A stretch of DNA of 37,899 bases. Origin: Nemertoderma westbladi. Lineage: Eukaryota > Xenacoelomorpha > Nemertodermatida > Nemertodermatidae. The position numbers and the translations under genes were made by a program. Shown piece by piece: positions 24,701 through 34,770 of this stretch (within the stretch, counting starts at the first letter, position 1; each line of letters begins with the position of its first letter). The notes beneath the pieces are model-generated. The model worked only from the letters and a program-made list of their open reading frames with translations, ran no database searches and was not told where the DNA came from. Location: contig JAUCBJ010000560.1 of assembly GCA_032718475.1 (NCBI GenBank), positions 1 through 37,899 of the forward strand, read 5' to 3'.

Positions 24701-27167
24701 ATTATTGAAGAAGTGGATGAAATGGGAAGATTCTCTACCAGCCATCGAAAACTTCATAATTTCCCGTTCATATTTTGGTCATGTTCTCCCTACGTATTCA
24801 TATCAACTCCATGTGTTTGGAGACGCCAGCGATATGGGAATTGGTATAGTAGCCTACCTAAGGGTGGAAACTCCGGACGGAATCAAAGTCGCCTTGGTTA
24901 CCTCTAAGGCATTAATAAACAACAAGTTGAAAGTTCCTCGAGCGGAGTTAAAAGCGGCTCTATACGCTACAGCCATCGGCCGGAATGTAACAGAACAGAT
25001 CGACTATCCTCTGGAAAAAACTGTCTATTGGACCGACGCTTTACTCGTGTTGGAGTACATAACCAATGAAGTCTGTCAGTTCAGCGTCTTCGTTACCAAC
25101 AGAGTAGCTATTATACTCAGTCGCACGACGATGGATCAATGGAGACATTGCCCCGGAACGATTAATCCAGCGGACATCGCTTCCCGGGGAGCAACCCCAC
25201 AAGAACTGGTAGATACTCCAGACTGGTTAGGTGGACCCGACTTCCTCTACAAAGAAGAAGAAGAATGGCCTCCTCATCTTACTACAGCAGAAATTCGACA
25301 GGCCAAGGGAGCGGAGAAAGTCAAACCTAAAACTCAGGCGAGTAAATCGAAGTTATTCAAACCCACAGTAGATCTGTCTGTACTACATACTTCCGGAGAC
25401 GAAGCTTTGGATCAGAAACCCACAGCCACAAATAAACTCGTTGTAGAAATCCGTGATAAGGATTGGAAATCTGGTATACCTGACATCTCGCAAGGACTCT
25501 CACCTCTTCTGCAGAGAGCGATACATCACTACAGTTCTTGGAATCGGCTTTGTAAGGCCATTACATATTTAAAGAGATGTTTTCACCATCACTACTCTCG
25601 GATGAAAACAAAGGGTGATACCGCTCCAATCACCTCAGTGCAGGTCCATGTTATTAAAGACCTCCCGAAATATAAGGTACCCGACAAGTTTCTGAAGGAG
25701 AAGATCAGTTATCAGGAGCATGAAGAAACCAACAAACAGATGCTGAGACTCTTACAATGCTATGAAGATTCCGATAAGTATTTCCTGTTGTTGAGAAATC
25801 CACAGATGCGCTTAAGGGATCGTTTCTCTAGCACAATGATAGATGGGTTGATACGTGTTGGAGGAAGGTTAACGAATGCACCATTATCCTTTGATACTAA
25901 GTTCCGCATACTCATTAGAAATCTTGAAATACAAGTCAAGATGATTGTAGATGTTCACAGCAAACTTTATCATGCTGGTAGAGAACGAGTTCTTAGCGAA
26001 ATTCGAACTCGCTATTATTTTTATAAACCCCGTAGAGCTCTGAACCAAGTTCTTAGGAACTGTATACCCTGTAGGAAAGCATTCAGTAGGCCTTTAACAC
26101 AGAGAGAGGCAGAATTACCTAGGGAACGAGTAAGCTTTTATGAACCACCCTTTACTAATACCGGTGTGGATTTATTTGGCCCTATTGAAGTATATCGTGC
26201 TAGGACTATAGTCAAGAGATGGTGTGTAATCTTTGTTTGTATGACTTGTAGAGCCATCCATCTCGATATGGTGAACGATTTATCTACCAACAGCTTTCTA
26301 TTAAGCTTACGACGACAGATCGCTCGCTTTGGCACTAGTAACACGATGAGATCTGATAAGGGAACAAACTTCATTGGTGCCAATAATGAAATCAAAGCTT
26401 ACGTCAAAGATTGGAACCAAAGACAGGTAGACGACCAACTACGAGTAACAGCTTCTAGTTGGACCTTTAACGCCGCCGACGCCCCTTGGTGGGGAGGAAG
26501 TTGGGAGAGATTAATAAGAAGCGTGAAGACAGCATTTCATTTTATAGTGCCTTGCCGCGCTTATCTCACCGACGAACTTTTGCGGACGTTAATGGAAGAA
26601 ATCGCCGCCTATCTCAACGAGAGACCGCTTATGCCAGTCTCATCGAGTCCCGATTCCCTGGAAGCGCTAACACCCGCGCACTTCCTACTGAAGAAACCTG
26701 TAGCGATGCTCCCACAATCGGAAATAACAGACGGAGACGAATACTGCCGACAAACTTGGCAACTCATGCAGTTGTTATCCCGTCGCTTCACTGACCATTT
26801 CGAAAAACATTATCTGCCCACGCTACAACTTCGAACTAAGTGGTTTGCGCAGCAAGAAAACGTCAGCGCTGGAGACATGGTGCTTATTGTGGATGTGGAT
26901 CTTCCACGTAAGCGGTGGCAGACAGGTCGTATCATCGAGACACACCTCTCGGATGACGGTTTGGTGCGATCGGTAGAACTCGTCGTCATGCGACGTAACT
27001 TCAAGAAACTGGGAATTGTCTTCGAGACGCAGCAGCTCAATCGCCCGGTGGGACGTTTATGTTTACTGGAAAGAGACAGAGAACTCTCCGGAAACTATGG
27101 GAGACAAGATACTCTTCCCACGACCACCTCCCTAATCCAACAAACATCTAGGGACTCCACAACTTAA
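21786..27167 (+). CDS. pol: BEL/Pao pol polyprotein: zinc knuckles, protease, RT, RNase H, integrase
   Basis: The frame is open from about 21765; the first ATG is 21786, giving 1793 codons. Order: end of the gag capsid-like domain; basic linker with repeated QV(S/R) tripeptides; zinc knuckles (CALCDGTH about residue 163, CYNCLRQGH about 195, CAKCGAKH); aspartic protease LLDSGSTGTF (about 337); reverse transcriptase with FDGS, SDIEGMF and YMDD (about 833); RNase H (FGDASDMGIG, PRAELKAA, YWTDALLVL); HHCC zinc module (HAGRERVL...CIPCR); integrase catalytic core with Asp in GVDLFGP (about 1461), Asp in SDKGTNF (about 1523) and Glu in WERLIRSVK (about 1573). The C-terminal W(R/Q)TGRI region is DUF5641-like. 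No internal stop is present. Enzymatic regions appear intact, although the upstream gag break and insertion would stop normal expression. Confidence 0.97.
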   Translation: MVIRAVASTLPKGGVGTRWDKKVLYMMEQQRRDPTMADLMSFLDGEVKLQLLKLSREKTPENKVSEKPVSRRKVTPVCYTDDGESQTSQGEDSGKDTDRAYYVNKMPKDQVSKFKSRTNDRREQVRKTPPTSPKRIQVRKPEEKASVHNVTQSKVSNIKPKCALCDGTHRLNMCDEFLKKSLTERREVMWDKRLCYNCLRQGHQRRTCYSDTRCAKCGAKHHILLHTEFERNSPSQVSDSELHVQFSDVNDTDQSEMEGFYTDEFSDENESCYMINTTVYRALIYEKDTSDIDLALTTSDRQPSWKAPTSNVGIREFPVVQVRVHGPNRSYVVNALLDSGSTGTFIDKELAEDIFAGQPKFRTKLNMSGIMQVWKSTVTADYYVGALSTPQDELGEHSIRSVKMVAIKNFATTQADLYNWDEDESIQHLKIPRFQTDYPGVQILIGQNAHEALETLEKRPAQPQPLQVYAGRTRVGWYFTGPSRRTLMERLPKDQVYQAREWEVENSEFDDPTEGTPYSSDNDDIHQLFDEENAIDLLKESETWQNQVNLCQLLHPSERDDYNDELNDVIERYNAKTRDEHAVRFFTQEVVEPNSYDKALSVEEERAKQIQATTTRFLKDQGRYEIGLPFRKREPKFINNRPLAEKRIAQLHRRLTANSSAKEMYKTQLKKFISKGYAELVPEETPITERTYYLTHHYVPKPGKPHEVRVVFDGSALYMGQSLNSELLPGPNLLQSLLGILLRLRQYSIAFASDIEGMFLQVKALDRDRDSLRFLWWPEGDLNQKPVEYWMTIQAFGIISSPSNACSVVRTTADDNRDAFSKEVIDNIKRDIYMDDNLKSLPSVEEAIDVAKGTVECLRRGGFRLTKFTSNSREFLESIPVEDRGTKDLDLIKDDLPETKTLGLKWDTERDVLFFQLKQRDNPVRTKRICLSILSTYFYPLGFISPVILIARSLVQQMWLENHSWDDPLKGELLKKWMKWEDSLPAIENFIISRSYFGHVLPTYSYQLHVFGDASDMGIGIVAYLRVETPDGIKVALVTSKALINNKLKVPRAELKAALYATAIGRNVTEQIDYPLEKTVYWTDALLVLEYITNEVCQFSVFVTNRVAIILSRTTMDQWRHCPGTINPADIASRGATPQELVDTPDWLGGPDFLYKEEEEWPPHLTTAEIRQAKGAEKVKPKTQASKSKLFKPTVDLSVLHTSGDEALDQKPTATNKLVVEIRDKDWKSGIPDISQGLSPLLQRAIHHYSSWNRLCKAITYLKRCFHHHYSRMKTKGDTAPITSVQVHVIKDLPKYKVPDKFLKEKISYQEHEETNKQMLRLLQCYEDSDKYFLLLRNPQMRLRDRFSSTMIDGLIRVGGRLTNAPLSFDTKFRILIRNLEIQVKMIVDVHSKLYHAGRERVLSEIRTRYYFYKPRRALNQVLRNCIPCRKAFSRPLTQREAELPRERVSFYEPPFTNTGVDLFGPIEVYRARTIVKRWCVIFVCMTCRAIHLDMVNDLSTNSFLLSLRRQIARFGTSNTMRSDKGTNFIGANNEIKAYVKDWNQRQVDDQLRVTASSWTFNAADAPWWGGSWERLIRSVKTAFHFIVPCRAYLTDELLRTLMEEIAAYLNERPLMPVSSSPDSLEALTPAHFLLKKPVAMLPQSEITDGDEYCRQTWQLMQLLSRRFTDHFEKHYLPTLQLRTKWFAQQENVSAGDMVLIVDVDLPRKRWQTGRIIETHLSDDGLVRSVELVVMRRNFKKLGIVFETQQLNRPVGRLCLLERDRELSGNYGRQDTLPTTTSLIQQTSRDSTT
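21972..22754 (+). promoter_or_regulatory. Array of seven consensus 5' splice-site sequences inside the gag-pol ORF
   Basis: Matches to (C/A)AG|GT(A/G)AG begin at 21972, 22113, 22155, 22194, 22245, 22491 and 22746. The sixth-position bases are T, T, A, A, T, T and G. All seven lie in the same codon phase, encoding Gln/Lys-Val-Ser/Arg. By simple base counting one such match is expected per roughly 16 kb. They could be splice donors, U1 snRNP binding sites, or the by-product of a peptide motif. Confidence 0.5.
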
Positions 27168-28817
27168 CAACGGCTGGAGTGGGTGTGTGACCATATCACT
27201 TTATATTTGTATTTGTTTTATTTTATATTTATGTATATATTATTATGTAATTTTATTTTAATCGTTTTATTTAATTTTATTTAGTAGTATGGTATTTTAG
27301 AGATTATTTAGTAGATTAGTGCAATATATATTCGCGTTTATTATTTAATTACGTATATTATATATTTAGTGCGACGGCGAGAAATAATTATTTTTCTCTT
27401 TCCTTACTGTCCGTATTATATTATAAATACGTGACTACAGTAAGATGAAATATCCGTACTTTAAAGTACAATAAAGCCACTACTATATTTAAGTATTATT
27501 GGTAGGCAGAGTATTAGGAATGCAAAGTTCAGATCCTCGTGTCTCGGCTAAACCAAGCTCTGGGTAGACCTTGGAAACGACTTGCCTCTTCACACTGACA
27601 TTGCTTCGTGCGATATTGCTCTCATACCGTATATTAAATAATACATATAGTAGCGTGATGTCCCTTTAACAGTAGCGTATAACGCAAAATAAATCTGTTA
27701 AACCCTTTGACCATCTGTAATTCTAGTCGATTAAGATATCGCGGCACCCACCGATATACTTGAAAGACAAATTTCTAGAATCAATGGTTAACGTCCCCAG
27801 ACAAGTTCTGGAATAAACTGGTGCCCATCCTAAATATTAATTATTAATATTTACAAAAATCTGTCAAATATCAGATCCTTTAAAATTCTAGTCGATTAAG
27901 ATATCGTAGCACTTACCGATACTCTTAAAAGGACAAAATTCCTAGAATCAAGGATCCCAGTCCCCAGACACGTTCTGGAATAAAATTGTGTCTATTTAAC
28001 ATTAAATAATAAAATTTACGGGAATAAATTTAAATTCAGATATTTCAATGAATTTAATAAATTGTCATTTTGTACAATTTATAACATTCCCCAAATTCCA
28101 TTAATTAATAGATCATGGGAGCGGAGATTCATTCTATTAAGTGTATTTGTGTGCGAGAATCTCCAATGCATAGTCAATAGCCGATAAAATTCATAGAATC
28201 ATGTATAAAGGGGATATTGACCATTAAAGAATTACTATTAAATAGCATCCCAGATCTGTATGCATGAGAATTACCCTAATTCTACCGCTAGCTTTCCATA
28301 ATGTCACCATGGCAACAACCACGCTAGAATTAGAAGTGAGTTAAAAGAACAATAGAAAGCATGCGTATTGAATAGCATACGGAATAAATAGCACACCGCT
28401 AGTATCCAAGAATACATAATAACAACGTGACATTCTGGAAGGCACTTGACTAACGGACAAATGACCCGAATGTGTGATAGAATGTGTACCATTTGTGACT
28501 GTTACGTGGAATTTGTGCGTTTGTAGGTGAATGTTACTACTAAGGTGTGTTTACAGTAGCGAGTCGCAATTGTGAAAGTAACCCTAACTCTCCAGTAAGA
28601 ACCTGAAGTATATCTAAGCCTTTGGGACGGACGGTGGAGTGGCTCGTGCTGGTTGTTGTAGTCGTTGTGCAGCTACGACGTTGGCGATAGGCACATCGGC
28701 GAAAGTACACCAGCGCTGAGGATCTCGCACTGTCCGGGGGCAGAGAGGGGTAGGCAGCGACGCCCGCTCGCCTAAATATAAACTCATTATAATATGGATA
28801 AACTTATATAGCAGATA
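27168..28817 (+). other. Non-coding region between pol and the degraded third ORF
   Basis: The first 300 bases are very AT-rich. A pyrimidine tract followed by GACTACAG (ending about 27441) and CCCTTTAACAG (ending about 27673) are possible splice acceptors. A diverged tandem repeat occupies about 27690-28020. The last 200 bases become GC-richer, including a GGGGGCAGAGAGGGG purine run at about 28735. No supported gene is seen. Confidence 0.5.
27690..28020 (+). repeat. Diverged tandem repeat, period about 165 bp
   Basis: TTCTAGTCGATTAAGATATC occurs at 27721 and again at 27886. Each copy is followed by GTCCCCAGACA(A/C)GTTCTGGAATAAA. Flanking bases within the units differ by many substitutions and small gaps. 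Confidence 0.7.
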
Positions 28818-30334
28818 TGATTGAGTTGATAGAATATGATCTTGGTATCAGGGAGCGATATACTCTACCTTTACAAGCGTTTGTTGATAGCTTGATACGC
28901 GGCGACGCTGGTCCAACTACTACGGAGGACGATGGTCGTTATATCTAACCGCCAATGTCCCGGGAGCAACTTGCGCGTGGGTTGGACTGTAGAAAATTCA
29001 CCGCTCGCTATACGCATCGTAATGGTATGTATATGGACTTCTTAACTACTGGTCATCCTATCGACCTACACGATACGAACGATATAGACACCAAAGGGAA
29101 ATGGTTTATTTAAATATCATACCCAGCGGAAGCGGAACGATAAACTGAGACTCGAACACGAAAATTCTATTCGAAACCGACTCGAAAGTGCAGATGTCGA
29201 AGAGCCGGATAAACGCAGCGACTTCACCAAATACCTGGAATTCTTGAGAGAAACCTATCTCGATATTACCAGTCAACAGAATCTAGAAACTCGATATCCT
29301 CAAGGTATACATCATGACCGCATGGTAGAACTCAAACGGCTCTATTCCACTATGATGTATCTTACCGCCGATCGATCGCTACCTGTTGTACCGGATAGCT
29401 TCGAACGGATGGAGGAATATTGTAAGCTGGAGAAAGATCACTCGCATTTCCCCTACAAGACGTGCGTTTTTGGTATTATTGCGATGAATGCCCAAGACCC
29501 AACCAACAAACGGAAAGACATAAACATCCGCGGAGACGTTGCTTTAAACACGGTTTTACTCGCTATACTTACGGGAGTTTCGAGCGAAACTTGTTCAATG
29601 TATCACCTACGCTCGTTCGACTCAGACGATCCTTAAATAAACCAATGATCAGAGTTTCGGAATACTCGATCAGAGCTCCTCATTCCCTAGTGAGACATCA
29701 GACTCTTGATCCTATTAGTATGACGGATCCTCCCGAGCTGTACTCACTTCTCAAAGATCTAGTGTTACCTGAACAATTAGTCGGTGGCACCCCAGTTGTG
29801 GGCTTCCTAGATATTAGCCCATTCTACCTAGCCGGATTGGGACGCGGACATTTAATATCGCCGTTTAACCCTTACCATCGTCCCGGCTTAACACGATATA
29901 ACCTGTCAACAAAGTGGCGGAGAACGTTGTACCAAACGAGTAAAACGCTATTCTCCAAAGATCAGAAAGGAAACCTGCGTTTGTTCAGATAAACGTAAGT
30001 TGTAACAGCAAGTCCAAGCGATAAACGAATTGTCTTTATCTCAGTTCGATTGTGAAATCCAGAATCTCTAAGAAGATATCGAACTTAGACAACCCCATTC
30101 TCTGCGAGAGTTTTTGGATGAACGTATCCAGCTACGAGCGGAGGAAAATCAGCTCGAGGAGAAGCATATCGAAACGGCGGATACCCCGACCATAATCCTA
30201 CACCTTCTGATGCAATCATATTGCACCCTTCACCCAGGATTTATAGCCCTCCTAGTAAAGTGGCTCGCCCCAAAGAGAAAAGGACTCTTACTAGCCTCAA
30301 AAAACTGCGTAAACGCTGTCTGCGTAAGAAAGAC
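28818..30334 (+). pseudogene. Degraded protein-coding region of unknown function between pol and 3' LTR
   Basis: Protein-like sequence can be followed for about 500 codons, but only by changing frame. It starts MIELIEYDLGIRERYTLPLQ at 28818. A TAA interrupts near 28946. Frame changes occur near 29105, within 29450-29470 or a little later, and near 30190. Stops occur near 29990 and 30070. Pieces include a charged helix (29120-29290), a Cys/His-rich patch (YYCDECPRP and CFKHGF, about 29468-29560), a tyrosine/proline-rich segment (FNPYHRPGLTRYNLSTKW, about 29850-29910), a second charged helix and a basic tail ending LRKRCLRKKD at 30334. I see no signal peptide or membrane segment, so an envelope protein is not supported. 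It may be an accessory ORF of the LTR element or a captured gene. The amount of damage exceeds that in pol. Confidence 0.5.
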
Positions 30335-30602
30335 TAACTGTTTAGAGTATCTTTATATTTTAGAAACTGTGATTTGTTATATTCTATAGACTTAAATCCC
30401 ATTTTCTGGGAGCGGTGTAAAAGCTTTTGCGTCATTAACCGGTTATTTTCCCTTAAAGTACTCTGTAGTTGGTTTGCCAGGCATAAAAAGGCCGTGTCCT
30501 TGCTGTACTGGTGTTTTAGAGGACATAAAAGTCATTTCTTCTGTATTTGTACTGTATTTGTACTTTAGAGGACATAATCCGCAATCTCGTGACGCGATAA
30601 GC
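30335..30602 (+). other. Spacer before the 3' LTR
   Basis: It contains two copies of TTTAGAGGACATAA and a short CTGTATTTGTA duplication. A polypurine tract immediately upstream of the LTR, expected for plus-strand priming, is not evident. Confidence 0.4.
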
Positions 30603-31592
30603 TGGATACTCTTGAAAACAGTGTCGCTACCATGACGACGGCTAACAGCTGATATTGCCACGTCGACGTTTCTTTGTTTCTTTGTTCTCTCGTTGTTCGG
30701 TTGACCAATCAGAGCGTTTTTTGTCTCTGTGTTGGAGGTGTATACAGAACTCAGTAGTTCAGTGTTATGTTTTTGCCCAGAGCCTAAGAACATCGGCCTT
30801 TGGCACCTCCGTATATCAGCGTTCTTTAGCTTTACATTAGTAGGCTTAATTATAGAACGTATATCTGTTATCAACCTATTTACTCCATACAATCTAACCA
30901 AACTAATTATATGCAATTCATATCTTACATTACTGCTTTTGCTGTTGGTTATTCGTTATATTTGTTGATGAATTATTATATCGGAATACTGATCAATAGT
31001 CAGACACCCCACCTTCTTGATATACTAAAGGTTAGAGAGACCGGTTACAGATAAACGATTGCGACCTATGTTGAGTGGTTTGAAGTGAATCTAATGCTAT
31101 TTCATATGCCCAACATAAATTGTCTGTTGCTCTCTTTATACGTGACTAAATTTAGTGAAGGTCGGCAGATTAGTGTGCAGTATTGTGCAGCATTGTGTAT
31201 GATTGTAACTGATAACAAAGCATCTCCTAAAGAATGCGCCATATACGTTAATCTATAGCCTTTTCGTTGTGACTAGTTTAAGTCATAACTCTGTTTACAT
31301 ATTTAGAGCGCCACGTCCTAAAGGAACTGTTAATATTTCCCGAAAGTGAATAATATTTGTCAGAGATTATATATTACGATCAGTCGAATAATACAGTAGG
31401 CTTACACCATCAATCATTAAGCTCCGAACTCAGTCTCCCGGGTATATCCAACGGGTGAATGATTGCGCATAGACTGGCTTCGGCTAATGTAGTGTATCAA
31501 ATACTCGTCATAAAGCTAAAGAATATATATCATCTAAAAGACATTCTAATTTTGGCAGGTTAAACTGTCAAAGGTCTTCAAAAGCGCAAACA
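30603..31592 (+). repeat. 3' LTR (990 bp)
   Basis: It is the near-identical partner of 11229-12220. Differences noticed include single-base gaps near the CAGGTTGACC and GTTTTTTGCC segments, and transitions in CTAGAGCC, CCTATCTACT, AAGGTTGGC and AGTGTGTCAA. It is followed directly by CCCGCAGAG with no duplication of the left flank. Confidence 0.8.
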
Positions 31593-31630
31593 CCCGCAGA
31601 GAAAAGGCGAGAATTAGGTTGTCGGCCAAT

Positions 31631-31664
<34 letters not shown>

Positions 31665-31986
31665 CAGGGCATCAGCTGAGTAACACGGCCAAAGGTAGTG
31701 TTGTATATTACCGGTCAGTGTTATTCAGTCACTCAGTTATCTCAGTACAGTCATGGCAGTACGGTGACAGTTTAAGACCGTCACCGCCGTCACCCATATT
31801 ACCGGTCTATTAACATATAACCAGTTGCTATCTGCTATTGTATTTACATCTGTACATCACATATATATCTATATTATTAAGAACGTCGGAACAACAAATT
31901 CCTTTTCCATCACACGGTGCGGCTGACGCGTACATAAACAACACCGGTCGGGATTCTCGGATCCCGTCACAGTTATACGTATTCAG
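31593..31986. other. Spacer with 31-base G homopolymer
   Basis: G occupies 31631-31661 without interruption; the run could form a G-quadruplex and is also prone to sequencing-length error. The rest has several ACCGGT sites and GTCACCGCCGTCACC-type short repeats but no supported gene. Confidence 0.6.
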
Positions 31987-33090
31987 ATGAGTTCGATAAA
32001 TCTTCCGACCAATCTCGAACCTCTAGAAATGGAAGACGTTTAGAACGAGCCGAGTGACATCGACCTCCAGAAATGCCACCAGTACATCGTGCTGAATCTG
32101 TCAAAAATGCTCAAAAATCCAAAATGTTAGGACTGATTCTGATAGTGACTTTTTCAAACCAATAAGTGCCCCTTTTACGGCTCCAAATATTGTCCCACCA
32201 ATATTAATAAACCCCCTCAGGCCGAATGTAACATCTGTGGCCACAGAGACCCAAACCAAAATTACATCTATTGGCATTTCTACAACTACAGTAGGCAGTA
32301 ATCAGGCAGATACAGTAGCGTACAGCCTAAATCTTCTACAGTATTTAGGGACAGAATAGTTAGAAACAGTACGCCCAAAACAGGCGCAACAAATCCCAGT
32401 AATTACGTCCAGTACTTCCAAAGCCCACCAATTAAACACTGATACCCTGGGCCCAAGCCTGTCCCCCATTACTGACTCCCATGAAGGACATTATGCCGCC
32501 TCAAGGCCGGTCGTGTCCGGATTGGTCAAGACGGTACGGGACAGCAGGCCCTCCAGGGTGTTGGGCAAGGATGCCCAATTAATTAAATGAGGATTCCCTT
32601 TACAGGGAACGACTGAATGAATCCTCATTGAACCTGGAGGCCATGCAGGGGGCAGTAAATAACAAAATGAAACAATTGGGCAATATCGATTTTTAATTAA
32701 ATCGATTAAATAAACAACGATAGATAGTGAGCGAACAAAATCAGCATGCGTTGGAAAGGCAGCCACAGCAGCGGCAACAACTACAGCAGCACTTAAAACA
32801 GCTACACGACGAAGCCACCAGCAACGAGCAATCACGAATTACGCAGTGCCGACGTTTGCAGGAGTTGCAGGGCGAATCTGTACAAGCCGCCAAGGTTCTG
32901 GAGGAGCTACTGTACACCAAAAGCTGGCTAATTCTCTGGACCTCTTGGCCTCGAACAACGCTAATGTGATCAGAAACCCTGACTCACCTGAGTATCAGAT
33001 CTTAAAGAGAGCCTCTAACATCAACGGCGTTGAAGCTGAGAATATGTCACGCCCTTCTATCTCACACAATGTTAGAAACCCTGACTATAA
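31987..33090 (+). pseudogene. Broken coding region, Ser/Thr/Pro-rich then coiled coil
   Basis: An ATG at 31987 opens MSSINLPTNLEPLEMEDV, which meets a TAG. A second frame (about 32127-32589) reads through about 150 codons of Thr/Pro/Asn-rich sequence with one TAG near 32358. A third stretch (about 32602-32694) gives RERLNESSLNLEAMQGAV. Then 32727-32930 encodes a Gln/His/Leu-rich coiled coil (ERQPQQRQQLQQHLKQLHDE). A shift near 32930 continues as NSLDLLASNNANVIRNPD and NGVEAENMS to about 33090. CCCTTTACAG at about 32610 could be a splice acceptor, so some breaks may be introns. The layout (disordered, then glutamine-rich coiled coil) resembles retroelement gag or ORF1 proteins, but I do not recognise a family. 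Confidence 0.4.
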
Positions 33091-33299
33091 CATGGGTGCA
33101 CAAAATATAATAAGCTTTTTTTTTTCTAGTTTATTTGCTTTTTATGCTTGTAGAATATTATGCTTCCTTATTTTTTGCTTATTAACATTTTATTACCAGT
33201 ACCGGCAGGCCTTTATATTCCATATTATACTGTACTTACTACCAGCCCTACCAAAAAACAAAACAACGAATTAAAATTTGAAATTGCCGCTTAATTTTG

Positions 33300-34770
33300 T
33301 TATGAGGACGAGTACTGAACATGTAATGGGTGTGTCAGCTATCAGACTGACATGTTTAGGTGGCCATAGAGCTACTAATGTAGTACTTCGTGGCATAACA
33401 CCTAGGCCATTACATAATCAGGTACAGTAGGTGTGACCTAACTGTTATGCCATAGTCTTGAAAGGGTTTTATTAAAGTTTTTCCGCAAATATCATAAATT
33501 CTGTATGGGGTGATAAAATTTTTTTTGTTGTTTGAAATATAAACAAAACAAACAAAAAAACATATCACTCTTACTGCGTGGGGTTAAACTGTCTCCTAAA
33601 GGCTCACATTTTGTTGCTCGCCCAAATGAAATAGCTAAGAATTACATTATCCGTTGATTACATTGTTTGCTAACTTATTCTCATCTATACATTTAAATCA
33701 ACTTATCTGCAGCATGTTAATGAATGTGTGCGCCGTCGCATACAGTAGTTATCAAACATTAGATGCTACTGTAATTGATTGTTTTTGGCGTTTATTCATG
33801 ACTACATTATTCATTAGGCGAACTATACCTTAGGTGGTCTAACAATATAACACATAATAACTCAGTATATTTTTTACATGCTATATATCTCTATAAAGTC
33901 GGGAATAATAAAGAATAACATCAAAGATCTTTTACATGTAATATAATTTATTCCAAAAAATGCTTAAATTAATTATTAACGCTTAAATTAATTGTTAATG
34001 CTTAAATTAATTATTAATGCTTAAATTAATTATTAATGCTTAAATTAAAGAAAATGAATTATAAAAAATGAAATTCCCTGTCAATAATAAATTGTAACGC
34101 GACAAAGTTTTCTTTTAAGTTGTTAAACTTAGGTGAATATAACGGAACATTAAATGTTACATTCCACTTAGTATCAGCTAAGATCGCCAACAACACAACT
34201 TCTCAAAAATATTTCTCATTTAAACTGGGTCGAGATTGGAAAGTATCCTCTATTAATGAAGAATTAGCCAAGGGTACAGCGATAATTATATATTAGTATC
34301 ATTATTAGGCCTACCGAACCGAAATTTTAGTATCATAAATGACTCTGATACTGTAGGTTATCTATGTCTCCTCTTACCATAGAGAACGAGCAAACAACCG
34401 ACATGCAGCAACCGACTGTAGACAACCGGCAACAGTTAGCCGACAAAAGACAGCCTACAACCGACAGATAGCCATCTAACAGTTTCTGACTAGAGTTTTA
34501 CGTCTGTGACATCATGACCTACTTACTATAACACGATCTGGAATGCTGCTGCAGGCGCAAAATATTAGTTGGGTAACTTTCATCTTTAATAACTTTTTCA
34601 CACTTTATGTGCTGGTTACGAAAATTTCACCAATTATAGTTGGGTAAAATTCTTACCTTTAGAGAAATTTTTTTGGTGCCGATCATCATAGCAACCAGTA
34701 ATATCATCTGAATATAAATATTTACTTTGCGTTTTATACATCTGAAGATTATTCAGCTGTTGTAAATAAT
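33300..34770. other. AT-rich region without supported genes
   Basis: No coding region is supported. It contains the 19-bp tandem repeat at 33962-34050, a TTTTTTTTGTTGTTTG / CAAACAAAAAAAC inverted pair near 33520-33560, and an ACCGAC-rich patch at about 34395-34470. Confidence 0.5.
33962..34050. repeat. 19-bp tandem repeat, about 4.7 copies
   Basis: The unit GCTTAAATTAATTATTAAT starts at 33962, 33981, 34000, 34019 and 34038 (last partial), with one or two substitutions among copies. Confidence 0.9.

Larger units (their letters stand above)
11229..31592 (+). mobile_element. BEL/Pao-type LTR retrotransposon with nested insertions
   Basis: Two 990-992 bp direct repeats with TG...CA ends enclose the leader, gag, pol and a degraded third coding region. 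Pol domain order (zinc knuckles, aspartic protease, RT, RNase H, integrase) is that of BEL/Pao. The span is 20.36 kb; removing the P-type insertion and its duplication leaves about 15.7 kb, large for the family. Caveats: no target-site duplication (left flank AATGC, right flank CCCGC), no clear primer-binding site next to 12220, and no purine tract right before 30603. The repeats may therefore belong to a bigger element that hosts the BEL/Pao unit, or the two ends may come from recombination between copies. I found no second pair of LTRs for gag-pol. Confidence 0.7.

Noticed and set aside
27168-27700. BEL/Pao 3' LTR starting at TGTGTGACC right after pol
   Set aside because: A GGAGTGGG purine stretch precedes it, but no matching copy exists upstream of gag, so an LTR pair cannot be supported.
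28818-30334. Envelope gene of an errantivirus-like BEL element
   Set aside because: No signal peptide, fusion segment or transmembrane helix is visible in any of the frame segments.
11223-31600. Remainder of the truncated host-family gene beyond the LINE or LTR element
   Set aside because: Neither 11223 onward nor 31593 onward continues the exon-2 frame with family-like residues.
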